DNA of 64,000 nucleotides from the NCBI GenBank assembly GCA_029449235.1, contig JANATG010000015.1:496001-560000 (forward strand), given 5' to 3'. The stretch comes from Linnemannia schmuckeri. Taxonomy: Eukaryota > Mortierellomycota > Mortierellomycetes > Mortierellales > Mortierellaceae. Shown here one piece after another: positions 1 to 10,440 of this stretch; positions within the stretch are counted from its first letter, which is position 1, and every line of letters starts with the position of its first letter. The position numbers and the translations under genes were made by a program. A model generated the notes under the pieces. It saw only the letters and a program-made list of their open reading frames with translations. It ran no database searches and was not told the origin of the DNA.

Positions 1-1496
1 CCTCCGGAGTTGGTGCCTGGTATGTTATGCCCATCACCCCTTTTTTCTTTGTTCCGAGATAAAGCGCTTCTTGTACTCAATATTAACCCAATCCTTTTCC
101 TGTCAATAACAGGGTTATCACTGCCATGCCTGCATATGTTGTTTCGGCAGGAATCGTCGGTTTGGTTGCCTATGCTGTCTCGTGTGGTCTCCCCATCTTC
201 CTGGTTGCTCGTGTGGGAGCCGTGTTGCATCGCAAATATCCCGGCGTCCTCTCGCTTGGAGATTTTGTTCAGTGGCGCTTTGGAGCTATCCCCATGGTCG
301 TTGTCACTCTCGTCATGTTGTTGAACATGTTCATCGCCCTCACCGCCGAGTACACCGCGATCGGTAACCTGTTTGAGCAAATCATTGGCGGTCCTCGCCT
401 GCCCATTGTCCTTGTGGTTGCCATTGTCACCTCGGTCTACACTGCTGCCGGTGGTCTCTACGTCTCGATCTTGACCGACGTTGCCCAGGGAGTCTTTGGA
501 GTCCTCCTCTTGGTCATCATGGCTGTCTATGTTGCCGTTACCTACCGTCCCGAGAGCTTGCCCACTCCTTTACCCGAGGCCATTGGAGCCAACTACTGGG
601 GTTGGGCTGCCGTCGGCGCCATGCCCATCTCGATGACCTGTGCCACTATCTTCTCTGAGGGTCCTTGGCAGCGTATTTGGGCCTCGGCTGATGAGAAGGC
701 TCTTAAGCGTGGATCGCTCTGGGGTGCTTTGGGTCTTGTTGTCGTCTGCTTCCTGTACGGGTTCGGCGGCTTCTTGGCCATGTGGGCTGGCTTTCCTCTG
801 GCGGACCCCTATGGATCAACTGGATTCTTTGACCTCCTTGGCGCTGGAAAGGAATCAGCCCCCGCTTGGATTGTTGTCCTCGCTGCCCTGTCCGTTGTCA
901 CCATGAACGAAGGATGTGTCGATTCCCTTCAGAACGCCATTGTCGATACGTTAGCTTCTCGTTTCTTCCGCGGAAAGAGTGTCTGGTACCCTCGTGTGTT
1001 GGTCTTCCTGATCAACATCCCCATTGTCTTTGTCTCGCTCAAGGGCTACAACATTGTCATCCTCTTCCTGATCGGAAACTTGGTTTGCACCATCTGCGCT
1101 GTGCCATTGTTGATGGGTCTTGTCACCCGGTTTGAGGGCTTTATCACTGGATGGTCAATGGTCTCGGGCATTATTACCGGATTCTTCTCAATCGTCGTCT
1201 TTGGATACGTGAAGAAGGGCAGCATGGCAGACGGATTGCACTATACCTTTGTCGAGTCGTACGATTGGCCCTCGTTTGTCCTTCCCTTGGTCTTTTCTTT
1301 CCTCGGATCCATGTTGGCCGCTACCGTCGAGAAGTATCTCCGCATGGCCTGTGGATTCAAGTACCCAGTCCCATTGACCTTGCCTCCTGAGGCTGCCGGA
1401 TCGGAGCATGGCGAGGAGGGCTCTGACTCGAAGACTAGCTCCCTTCGTGATGTGGAATTATACGGACCCGACAAGCGTGTCACTGAGATGAAGTGA
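1..1496 (+). CDS. Sodium:solute symporter family (urea transporter DUR3-like), 5' end missing
   Basis: This is the C-terminal part of a polytopic plasma-membrane transporter of the sodium:solute symporter (SSF) family, closest in feel to fungal urea/polyamine permeases of the DUR3 type. The window opens inside the gene. Bases 1-19 are the end of an exon, 20-112 an intron, and 113-1496 the last exon (split Trp codon; SGVGAW joins VITAMPAY). The long exon encodes about ten hydrophobic helices. SSF-like stretches include TAEYTAIGNL, YTAAGGLYVSILTD and EGPWQRIWAS, followed by a short acidic/Ser-rich cytosolic tail (GSEHGEEGSDSKTSS) and the stop. Substrate is inferred from family resemblance only; a polyamine or other small-solute permease is possible. 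The start and N-terminal helices lie upstream of the window. Confidence 0.85.
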
Positions 1497-2790
1497 GCAC
1501 TCAGTATGGAGTGAAGATGATATAAGAGAGAATTGTGGGTTTGAGGATGATTTGTTGTTTTTTTGAAGTATTTTTTATCCCTAGCCCTTTCTGATATTTC
1601 TTTTGTTTTCCTCTGATCTGTTCCTTTTTGTTCACGTCGATAACCTTTTCTGCACTTTTGCTTCCATTTCTTTATTTCACTCTTGCATTTCTCTTCTATC
1701 ATTCCTTTTTTACTTTTACACCCTAATTTCTTGGAGGTTTTTCTACTTCACTTTTTATACCATTTTTGAATGTTCTCAACTTGGTTTTCTTTTATTTATT
1801 TTGCCAGTGGATTTCATTCGACGAATAGCGCAGGGGGTGCCCGTGTGTGGTTTTTCTTAAAGCAATTGGTTCCTACGAACCATGTTGCTTGAAAGGCAAA
1901 GATTCACTCGAGCTGAGATCATACCCTAACGACCAGATAAGGATAATGCCTGCGATGGGAACAACGCGCTATTCACTATGTTGATGAACCTTTGCAGTAC
2001 CTTTTTATATGTTTTCTTTTTTTTTGTTATTTGATGGTGATCTTGTTCGTTCTTTTGCTCGTCCTTTTGTTGGATTGAAGAGAAGAGATTACGAAGAGAC
2101 GAGGAGAGGGGAAGTGTTTTAAAGCAACCGTGGGACAACTGAAAGAGGCGCAAGGATTTACCGCAAGTTGTCAAACCTGGAGCCTGGAAACCTCAGGAAG
2201 ACAGGATCCCTGCCGTACATCTCACGTTCCCGTAACCTTTGCAACTTTCAAGGAAACTTCTCTTCTACCACGAACTCCTGATCCAAATAAATCATCATCG
2301 AAAACAAAGGAACATACCCGTTTGTTGCACAACCTTGGCCGTTGTCCGCATTTATACCAATCAAATCATGTGATGTAATCACGTCACAAGACATGAGCTG
2401 CGACCTTTGTTCATCTACGTCTTCTGTGCCATTCTTTCCTCTTTATTCATCACTCAACCCCTCTCCCCACTGTAAGTTGACTTGCCCGCTGGACACACTC
2501 AAAAGGAACACGTCGACAGGCACAATTTTACTTCATTGTCTCATCACAGGAGAAGGAATCTTCAACTTTAGTTGCAGCCCCTGGAAGACACCAACCAGCA
2601 CCACGCCGTTCAATACGCGCCTGGCCGCAACACTCAGGAACATCGCCGTCGCAGTTCGATGGGCGCGCCATTTCCTTACCCCCTTCCTCGCTGAAGGCAC
2701 CTTTCCTCATAGCTAACACGTTTATCCCCGTACCCTTTTTAACACTCTTAGTCTTTCACCACCTCACCTCAACACAAACCCACAACAAAC
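1497..2790. other. Intergenic: 3' end of symporter and promoter of clathrin light chain
   Basis: About 1.3 kb with no supported gene. The left part is T-rich (presumed 3' untranslated region). The right part ends in a C/A-rich leader with almost no G or T just before the clathrin light chain ATG. Open frames here have no recognisable motif and no splice partners. Confidence 0.6.
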
Positions 2791-4109
2791 ATGGACGACT
2801 TTTCCTTTGATGCCCCTGCCTCCAAAACCACCGACTTTGGCTCAGATGACCCTACGGCCGACTTCTTGGCCCGCGAGCAGGCCATCTTGGGAGGCGATGC
2901 CGACTTTTTGGCCGGTCTTTCAGGATCAGCCCCTACCTCTGCCAACGCCAACAACACCATTAGCAGCGATTTCGAGTCGAGCTTCCCTAGCTTTGAAGAC
3001 CATGATGCTGGACTGACCAGCACCGGCAGCACTGGAGCTGTACCTGCGGTTCCTTCGGTCAGCATTGAAAATGATGAGTTTGGCGCATTCCATAGCGACT
3101 TTCCTGAAATCGAGACAGAGTCCGCCCCTGTTAGTCAGGTAAAAGACAGAGAGGGAAGGATGTCAACAGCTCATACACACTTGGAACAAGAAGAGGAAGT
3201 GTCTTTTGTTTGATGAGCTGGAAGTGGGTCGAGAGAGATGGAGGGAAGGGTGAGCCTTTTCTGGGCTTTGTGGAAACAGCTTTCTTTGAAGCGCGGGCGT
3301 GTAATTATACGTGTTTGTTCTCAATATTAACTGGACTACCTCATTTTTTTGTTATTTATAGACCTTTGCCGCCACCATCCCTATCCAAGCAACTGGAGCC
3401 AGCAGCGGATTCAGGAGCCCCAGCCCTACTCTGAACCGTGCTCCTCAGTTCAAGACCCCCGAGGTCCCTGAGGTCGTCAAGTATGTTCATTGGGCGAATT
3501 TGAGAACAGTTGTTCAAGCATGTGTTGTCTTCATGCGTTTTGAACGCAATTGGGAAATGAAAGGGGCTCACCTCGCCTATATTTGTCCACTGTCACTGAC
3601 GCGACGGCTTTTACACAACGTTTTTTGCCTTTGTGTTTTGTAGGGAGTGGCGCGAGAAGCAGTCGGTCATTATTGCGGAGAAGGACGAGAGATCAGAGGC
3701 TAAGCGTCAGCAGACCATTGGTGCTGCACACGAGGCCATTGATCGTTTCTACGAGGATTACAACCAGAAGAAGGCCAAGTCCATCACAGAAAACAGGTAC
3801 GCAACTCCTCTTTGTTGCAACTTTGAAGAATAGATTGTCAAGGGATCTTAATTCATTGCAATAGCGGAATACTCACCAATGACATGTCATTTATTTTTGA
3901 TTCGACAAAACAACAGGGACAAGGAGGCCGCATTCTTGGCCAAGAGAGATGATGTTTCGTCAGGAACTCAGTGGGAGCGCATTAACCGCCACTTGGACAG
4001 TAGCCCTGCCGCTGTCACTGCAGCATTGAAGGCCGGCCGTCGCGATACCAGCAGGATGAGAGAGTTGTTGAGGGACCTTGAGAAGGACCCCAGCGCCCCC
4101 GGAAACTAA
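2791..4109 (+). CDS. CLC1: Clathrin light chain
   Basis: Regulatory light chain of clathrin, binding the heavy-chain hub on coated vesicles and pits. Four exons (2791-3138, 3362-3480, 3644-3796, 3917-4109) join in frame to 270 aa. The N-terminal half is acidic and disordered (starts MDDFSFDAP, with a DDPTADFLAREQ segment). The middle is the charged heavy-chain-binding helix: EWREKQSVIIAEKDERSEAK, then AHEAIDRFYEDYNQKKAKSI. The C-terminus has the conserved WERINRHLD block typical of fungal light chains, then a basic helix (RDTSRMRELLRDLEKDP). Length is as expected for the family (about 220-270 aa). The start is the first ATG of the open frame, preceded by an A/C-rich leader. Neighbours show no functional link. 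Confidence 0.93.
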
Positions 4110-4638
4110 ATTTCGAGGAGCTTGTGATAATACTCAGATACTGGAAAACAACAATAAGCGACAAGTACAATACAATGACGAATTACCCAAGGAATTAGCA
4201 TTAATTGAGCGATACCACGGATTTTTCGACAGGAGAGCCTTGGTCCTGCTTCCCTTTTTTGGAGGAGCGGGAATGAGATAGACAAATGATGCTTACCAAC
4301 AACAATAACAACAACAATGACAACGAACAACCCAACGCAGGATGGCTTCGATGAATTTGATACTTCACAACGCATACTATTCACAGATCCACTCCTTTTA
4401 TGCGTGGCATGCCCTATTTGGCTTGCTAAATTTCTGGATCCAGGAGTTTAATTTGGCCGACGCCACCAAAATTTATGACTGCAGACACCATTTTTTTCTC
4501 ATTTTTATTTTTATTTTTTTGTTTACAGGATGGTCTAAAGTGATGTTTAATTATATAGCTACGGTATTTTGGGCAATATTCTTTTCTGAGTGCTCCTTTT
4601 GTTTTTCATTTGCCAAGTGTTGAGGTGAGGAGCTGATT

Positions 4639-4671
<33 letters not shown>

Positions 4672-4680
4672 GTTTTGTTT
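4110..4680. other. Intergenic with long poly(T) tract
   Basis: No gene seen. This is AT-rich sequence downstream of clathrin light chain. It ends in an uninterrupted run of about 31 T (4640-4670), equivalent to poly(A) on the minus strand just past the minus-strand remnant described next. Confidence 0.55.
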
Positions 4681-5706
4681 GATGGCAGATCGAGATGTGC
4701 GTATACATTGAGACGATTTCGACAGTCTATACACGTGTGGTGACTTCGAGAGAGGATCTCATTCGACCAGGGTCTCATTTGAGACATTTGAGGCATTTGA
4801 GGCGTCTGCGGCATTGCATGCTGAAATGACTGAAGCGGCTGGAGTGATGGCAGCGATGGAGTCGATAGCTGTGACTGAGGCTGGAACATGGCCCCGATCT
4901 GGACATGAGTCTGAAGGAGCTGCGATTGAGCCTGCCAAGGCTGATGGTTGGTCTCATGAAGTTGTAGCTGGATCTGTTGCTGCTGGATCCGGGTGTGTTA
5001 GAGTTGGGTCTGCGTTCTTTTGGAGCTGGAGCTATGTCTGGTGGCGGTTGGGGAAGCACGCTGTTGTTTTCTGGTCTTGGGCGTTGCAGTTGGCGGTGGT
5101 GAGGGTTTTGAGCCGGTGGGCGATGACCTTATTTGTCAGGGATTCAATACTGGACGACGCTGTGGTTGCGGTTGTTGATGTTGCTGTGGTGGTTTTGATG
5201 TTCCTTGAGCTGGGGCTGGAGATAGGACAAATGCAAAGGCAGAGGCAGAGGCAGAGGCAGGGACAGAGGCATAGATAGAAACATAGGTGGGGTGAAGATT
5301 TGGTGGCATTAGGACAATCTTGTCGAGAGCAGGGACGCGTTGTTGCTGCTGCTGGTATTGTATCTGGAGATCGTGTAGCTCTTGGAAGGTCAAGGAGACC
5401 GCCGTCGGAAGCAGGGCAAAGAGAAGGCAGCGGAACTCTAACGCAGCACATGCATCAAAAGCTGATGAGAAGGACCTGAGGAGGATTGCGAGGGCGCAGC
5501 GGCATTTGAATGTAGGCATTGAGTAATTCGATCATGCCCTTCAAGTGTTCGTAAAATGCAACGAGAACGCTTTGACGAGAGACACGGACGAAAGGGCTTC
5601 TTGCGCATCTGATACCCACTGCCGCGTCAGGACCATCATTCGAGGAACGGAGACGAAAAAGGCGAACGCCAATCGGGTTCATTTTGCAAGGACCCGAACA
5701 CCCCAT
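4680..5706 (-). pseudogene. Q/P-rich minus-strand coding remnant, family not recognised
   Basis: Several minus-strand frames look protein-like but do not join cleanly. At 5706-5455 there is a helical segment (AFYEHLKGMIELLNAYIQ) ending at a stop. At about 5490-5136 another frame reads ALEFRCLLFALLP, LTFQELHDLQIQYQQQQQ and then a P/Q-rich tail. Between about 4980 and 4680 a third frame is Gln/Met/Pro-rich (repeats such as QMPQMSQMRP). The frame changes lack convincing GT-AG pairs, so I read this as a decayed gene, or a gene I cannot splice. The helix followed by an EFR...LL segment is faintly like the SAC3/GANP domain, but this is too weak to name. Plus-strand open frames over the same bases look like shadows. 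Confidence 0.3.
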
Positions 5707-5969
5707 GCACGACCATCACCACCAGCACTCGCATCCATCGATCCAGGGTCTGTAGCCGTCGACCAGACGCCCACTGTCCTGGCCTTGCGCCTTCGCCCGC
5801 CATCCGGGTGTCATTCTTCTGCAAAAAAAGCAAAAAACGGAAAAGGCGCCATGGCTCACGCGCCCAGTCAAGGAGAAAGCAAAAATGGCAGAAGTCAAAG
5901 TATGTACTTCTTAGTGTCGTCCTCAGCTATATTCAGCTAGTTGTATTGTTCTCCATCGCTTCTGTACTA

Positions 5970-6168
5970 ATATCATTCTCCATATCATCGGCGTGTCTAT
6001 GTCTTGATTCCGATCCCGGACGGATCAAGCGGATAGATATGTACCCCAAACGGTCCACCTCGAGATCGCCAACCTCATGGAGGACATGGAGTTATCTGGT
6101 CCGAAATCATCAACCCCTCGACCATACAGGCCAAGGAGCCTACTACTATTGCCCGACAACCCATAGTT
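5970..6168 (+). pseudogene. Short coding-like fragment ending in LLLLPDNP
   Basis: A plus-strand frame reads RYVPQTVHLEIANLMEDMEL..., a plausible amphipathic helix, then a basic/Pro stretch ending LLLLPDNP and a TAG. No start or clean upstream exon could be fixed; the possible donor near 5895 is out of phase. The final bases form the left arm of the inverted repeat at 6146-6175. The right arm encodes nearly the same C-terminus on the other strand. It probably belongs to the decayed block rather than a live gene. Family unknown. Confidence 0.25.
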
Positions 6169-6175
6169 AGCATGT
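6146..6175 (+). repeat. Left arm of 30-bp inverted repeat
   Basis: Matches the reverse complement of 6729-6758 at 28 of 30 positions by eye. It includes a CCCGAC core and ACCCATAGTTAG. Similarity stops abruptly at the outer edge. Confidence 0.75.
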
Positions 6176-6728
6176 TTATACGTAAAAAACATGATTGAGA
6201 CGACAAACAAAAGACAAACATTGCTTTTCTAGCGTTATCACTCCCTGGTAGCTCTTTACGAGACAAAGAGGACCACGCGATCCGTTTCTTGATCCTTCTT
6301 TTCTTCATCGAGCTACGGCCATTTACAGATCGCCCTGCACTTTTACCCTTTTTCTCTCGAGATTTCATAAGCATTTTTTTAACTGCCAGGGAGGTGTTAT
6401 TCAGAAAGGTTTCCTCTATTCAATCAGCTTGCTCTTTTCGCTCTGTTGCACCTCCTTGTCAATGGCATGGAATTTCGCTTTGCATGAATTAACCATCAGC
6501 ATGCCATTTCCGATTTTTTTTAGACTTTTTTGCAATCAGGGTGTCATTCAGCGATCTCTTTTCTATCAGAATGCACTTAAATACCTCTCCTAGAACCTGT
6601 TTCTGTATTTGCCATTCCCGTTCATTAACATGAAAAGTAAATGATAGAGAGGGCTACACGGAAAAGAAGGTGGAGGCATTGACAAGAAATTAAGATTTCC
6701 CTGTCGCAATTTCACGTATAGCTCCTTC

Positions 6729-6758
6729 ACATTCTAACTATGGGTGGTCGGGCAATAG
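6729..6758 (-). repeat. Right arm of 30-bp inverted repeat
   Basis: Inverted partner of 6146-6175. The two arms enclose about 550 bp without a recognisable gene, so they could bound a foldback/MITE-like insertion or be two copies of the end of a larger repeat. Confidence 0.75.
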
Positions 6759-6782
6759 CAACAATCAACCTACCACCTCTGC

Positions 6783-8171
6783 AGCCGAGAAAAGAAGAGG
6801 AAGCTTCTTGGGTATCTCCATGACATGGCTGGTCATGCTGCTCTGAAGAAGCTGTTAAAGTCTGCTTTCGCCTTAGTTACACTTACCACTGGATCGCTCA
6901 AGGTCTGCCTCCGTCGAGCGACCGATATCTCCACGGTGAACACCGACCTGGTTGCCCAGAGACTTAATATGACTGTTTCTAACGTCAATACAGCCAAGCG
7001 CTATGTTTTCAGGATGCTCGAAATGAAAATCCTCCGGGACCTACTCCCTAGTCCGCTATAGACGACTCAGGATCATGAGATGGCTAATGGAGAAACGCCC
7101 TTCCTGGAGAAGGTTCTGGATTCTGATTGGCAGAGATGGTTGTTGGGAACCTGTTCTCATATGTTCTCCAATATTCAACAACCGTACGAGGACCTACAGC
7201 CCGCAAGGCGAAGTCACAGGATGCACTGGCGGCAAGAGTCATCGGTGATCTGGCACCCAAGATCTGTCTGGATCTGAAGCTATATTACAAGAAGCTCCTA
7301 GAAGCTATTCGCACAAAGGTATGACTCGCCCAATTCGCTGATTAAGTGTCATTCACAACTGGAGAATGCATAATATATTCTAACATTGCACATTTTTTTC
7401 TTTCCGCAACGCTAGATGGAGAAGCTAGAGTTCGATCCAGCTGATTTTCCAGGAGTCGAACAGCATACTGAAAATAATAGTGACTGTGATGGTATTACTC
7501 TTAGTGATGATGGTACTACTCTTGACGATGACGCTGATGAGGAGGACCCCCGCAAGAAATCGAAAAAAATTGTCTTTCAGCTCGACATATCCGATCATGC
7601 TGGAGCCATATGAAGCTCCCAGCGGCAAACCCACCCCGCTTTTGTCTCCGGTCTAAGATGACAGACACTCTCATTGATATCAGGAAGGAAGGGTTGAAGC
7701 GAATTCTGTGGGGGAGAGATGCAGGACAAGTCGAAGAGATCTGGAGCGGCAGCTCTCATACCCATGACTGGGCCAAGGAACAAGTGGGTACTCTATTCGG
7801 GAATATCATCAAAACGCTTTTCATCGAAGATCGGGACACGATTCGGCTAGCAAGCAAAAAAACAAACAACGTACGGAAAACGCACCACAGCTATGGACGA
7901 ACGCGCCACAGCGCATCCCAACATCTACGGCTAAGGACCTCAGGCACGACACCTGACAGATTGGATTAACTATTACAGAGTCCGACACAGTGAGTCCATC
8001 TCGGCTCAGTCGTCATCGCCCTCTTCATCCACAATGCCGCCTTCTTCCAACTCCCCACCATTGCCGACCCCTCCTCGAAACGCAAGATCTTTTTGGTATG
8101 CGTTGAACAATTTTATCCGGACGGACGATCACCAGCTGCAACTTTTGGCCTATGATATCACCAAGAGTTGA
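6783..8171 (+). pseudogene. Broken spliced gene of unknown family
   Basis: A string of protein-like segments is interrupted by stops and frame changes. Segment one (6783-7061) reads KKRKLLGYLHDMAGHAALKK...VAQRLNMTVSNVNTAKRY and ends in a TAG. The same frame resumes with TPFLEKVLDSDWQRWL, then shifts near 7140 to LFSYVLQYSTTVRGPTARKA...DLKLYYKKLLEAIRTK. A clean phase-0 intron (7319-7415) joins this to MEKLEFDPADF and an acidic D/E/K-rich stretch ending at 7613. Another shift gives SKMTDTLIDIRKEGLKRIL...WAKEQVGTLFGNIIKTLF. The last piece (to 8171) is Ser/Pro-rich and then RSFWYALNNFIRTDDHQLQ. An intact intron plus several lesions indicates a once-functional host-type or element-borne gene. I do not recognise the family. 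It sits beside the dispersed repeat at 8284. Confidence 0.5.
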
Positions 8172-8283
8172 CGGGTGCCGGGGCGGTGAAGCAGATATCA
8201 TCCTCTCAGATTCTGCTGGGTTTATATTAGTTTTCTTATTTCTCTTCTTCCTTCTGTGGCCCGCGCGGTCACGGTTATAGTTA

Positions 8284-8573
8284 TTACTCAGGGAAAGGGT
8301 CGAAGGCTAGAGTTGTAGAACCGCTGTTAAGTCCTCAATTGGTGCGGGGGTAGCGATATTAGTGTCCTAAAGAACCACACGAAACGATACACTGCAGCGC
8401 GCCAGCGAAACTCTTGTCAGTACTGCTCTGGTCCAAGAAGTGATGTGTAAAAGGACAAAGAGCAAACAAGAGGGCTTAGCGCACTACTAATACTCTGTCT
8501 ACAAAGAATATGACTGCTAATCTAAGGCGTCGCCACCGCTGCTTAGCCGCCACCTCCTTTTGCAACATAGTTG
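8284..8573 (-). repeat. Dispersed ~290-bp repeat, copy A
   Basis: The reverse complement of this stretch matches 59568-59859 at roughly nine bases in ten along its length, with only one or two single-base gaps. Shared landmarks are a GGTGGCGGCTA start, TTCTTTGTAGACA, TTACACATCACTTCTTGGAC, TTTCGTGTGGTT and a GAGTAA end. Similarity ends sharply on both sides. No coding potential, no tRNA-like boxes recognised, and no obvious terminal inverted repeat. Confidence 0.85.
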
Positions 8574-8629
8574 ATTTTTTATGTGGTTTTTTTTCTCTAC
8601 CCCCTTATCGCGTGTTTTAAATAAAATAA

Positions 8630-8655
8630 CAAGAACAAGGTTGCCCTTGTTCTTG
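8630..8655. other. Perfect 11-bp hairpin
   Basis: CAAGAACAAGG is followed after four bases (TTGC) by its exact reverse complement CCTTGTTCTTG. It lies just outside dispersed-repeat copy A in AT-rich sequence. Function unknown. Confidence 0.6.
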
Positions 8656-9023
8656 GTCTGTTTCCTCTCCTTCACTTCCTGTAACTAGCAGTATATTTCC
8701 TGAGTTCCTGCTATTGCCCTCCTCTCGTTGACACAAGCACCCTTTCCTACTTTCTCTGACACTCGCGTACATCGCATTAAAGCAGTGTTATCTCAGGGAT
8801 CCTTCGATTATCTCCAATCGGACTGCGTCGCTGGCTTACTAGAGACAGGAACAGTGCTATTTTCACGCCTCCCCTCAATATCAAGATCCTCGGTTATATC
8901 CTCCAAGGAGTGATCCCCTTGTCCCTCGTTCGGTCATCATCTTCCTCTTCTGCGGCGAGCACTCTGCCTGGCTTCCATTGTTTTCCGTCCCACCGAGCAA
9001 CCAGTAGTTGTCCTCCCTTCCAG

Positions 9024-10038
9024 CATGGGAAGCAGCCCCCCCTAGTACCCCCAGAGATGAAGATGTGAGGCCACTGAACGCCCAGAGTGGTACCGCTATC
9101 AATGGTGCCGCTGCTGGAAGCACTACTGCGACTGTTAACCATGACGAAGCCATTGGCGCTGCCACCGACGCCACGAATACCACTTTTTCCACCAGGGACA
9201 CCGACGCCGAGACGGTCTCCCTAACCACTTCCTCTGCCGGGACTCCTGCCAACGTGAATGATGATACCGTCGCAAGTGATGTCACTTCTCTTTCTGCTCA
9301 TGTTGTCATCGGGCCCACCGCCACCACAACTACAGCCCTCATCGTTGGCATTGTCGAGGATAGCACCATCACTGAGGATATTACCGCTGCCAGTGTTACC
9401 GCTGCCAGTGTCACCGCAGCCGCGCAAGATGCTGTCCATTTTGCCGAGACCGATACTTCTGTCGAGTCGCCTTCTACCGTCCCTGTCGAGTCACTCTCTG
9501 TTGTTCTTGTCGAGAACGTCTCCACTACTGTCACTACCGCGACATCCTCTACCGTCACTGACGAAACTGCATCCAGTGCTATAGTAGACAGCACCATCAC
9601 TACATTCGCGACTGAGAAGACTGTGGCTCACTCAAGCGTCACCGGCGAAACAACATCAGATGAGAAGCCGCCAGCACGGCGGAAAGGCAAGAATATCAGG
9701 TCGACGGAGGAGCTAATGACTACGATGGCATCCATCAAGAAACTCGGCGCAACCAAGCTCAAAATCGAAGAGGAGCTCCTACAAAGAAGGAGAAGAGCCT
9801 GAAGGAAAAGAAACCTGCAAAGAAGGAGAAGGAGCCTACAATGAAGAAGAAGGAGTCTGTAAAGAAGGAGAGGATGACTGCGATGAAGGAGAAGAGGTCT
9901 GCAAAGGAGAAAGAGAAGGAGCGCACGAAAAAACCCAAGCCCGCACGAGAGGAGAAAAAGATTCTGTTACCCTCTCATTCCTTCATCGACCCTCCTTTCA
10001 ATGCCTGTTCTTACGCGGACTCTATTGAAGGATCTTGA
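9024..10038 (+). pseudogene. Ser/Thr-rich plus Lys-rich ORF split by a frameshift
   Basis: The first part (open from after a TAG at about 9005 to 9802) is low-complexity and rich in T, S, V and A. Acidic spots and near repeats (DITAASVTAASVTAA) are followed by a basic segment, KPPARRKGKNIRSTEELM, and a helix. There is no in-frame ATG near the left edge; a plausible acceptor (CTTCCAG ending near 9023) suggests a missing upstream exon. At about 9770-9785 the frame hits TGA, but the adjacent frame continues with a long Lys/Glu-rich tail (KKEKSLKEKKPAKKEKEP...) to 10038. One single-base indel would make one protein of about 335 aa. This could be decay, a sequencing error, or two unrelated frames. 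No family recognised. Confidence 0.35.
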
Positions 10039-10440
10039 TGCACCAGTAGAGTGTTGACTGTCAGAGATGGACCCTACTTTTATCAGAAGCACCATTCGCA
10101 TGGATCATATGGCGCGTTTGTTTACTCTAACGAACATATTTCGATTCTACTTGTAGCTGACTTCAAAAGTAACAAATCATTCATTCACTCATTCGTTCAC
10201 ATTCTCTTCTTTGTGACACTCCCGTCAGGATTAATTAACCAATCCCCCCCCCTATGTTGTATGTTACGCTTATTTATCCATTGGTATAACATAGAACGCG
10301 CATATAGTTATTCGCAGAAGAAGCGAGGGAAACTCAAAAAGATTATCTACGAGCATTTTCAGAGGATATTTCAAGAAACAGACATCATGAAGAAGAGCAT
10401 TGGGGGACTCGACGGGACAATCACTGATCAACGTAAAATC

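Noticed and set aside
4814..5278. 155-codon plus-strand open frame (Val/Ala/Trp-rich)
   Set aside because: Composition is that of an antisense shadow of the Q/P-rich minus-strand sequence; no motif and no splice context.
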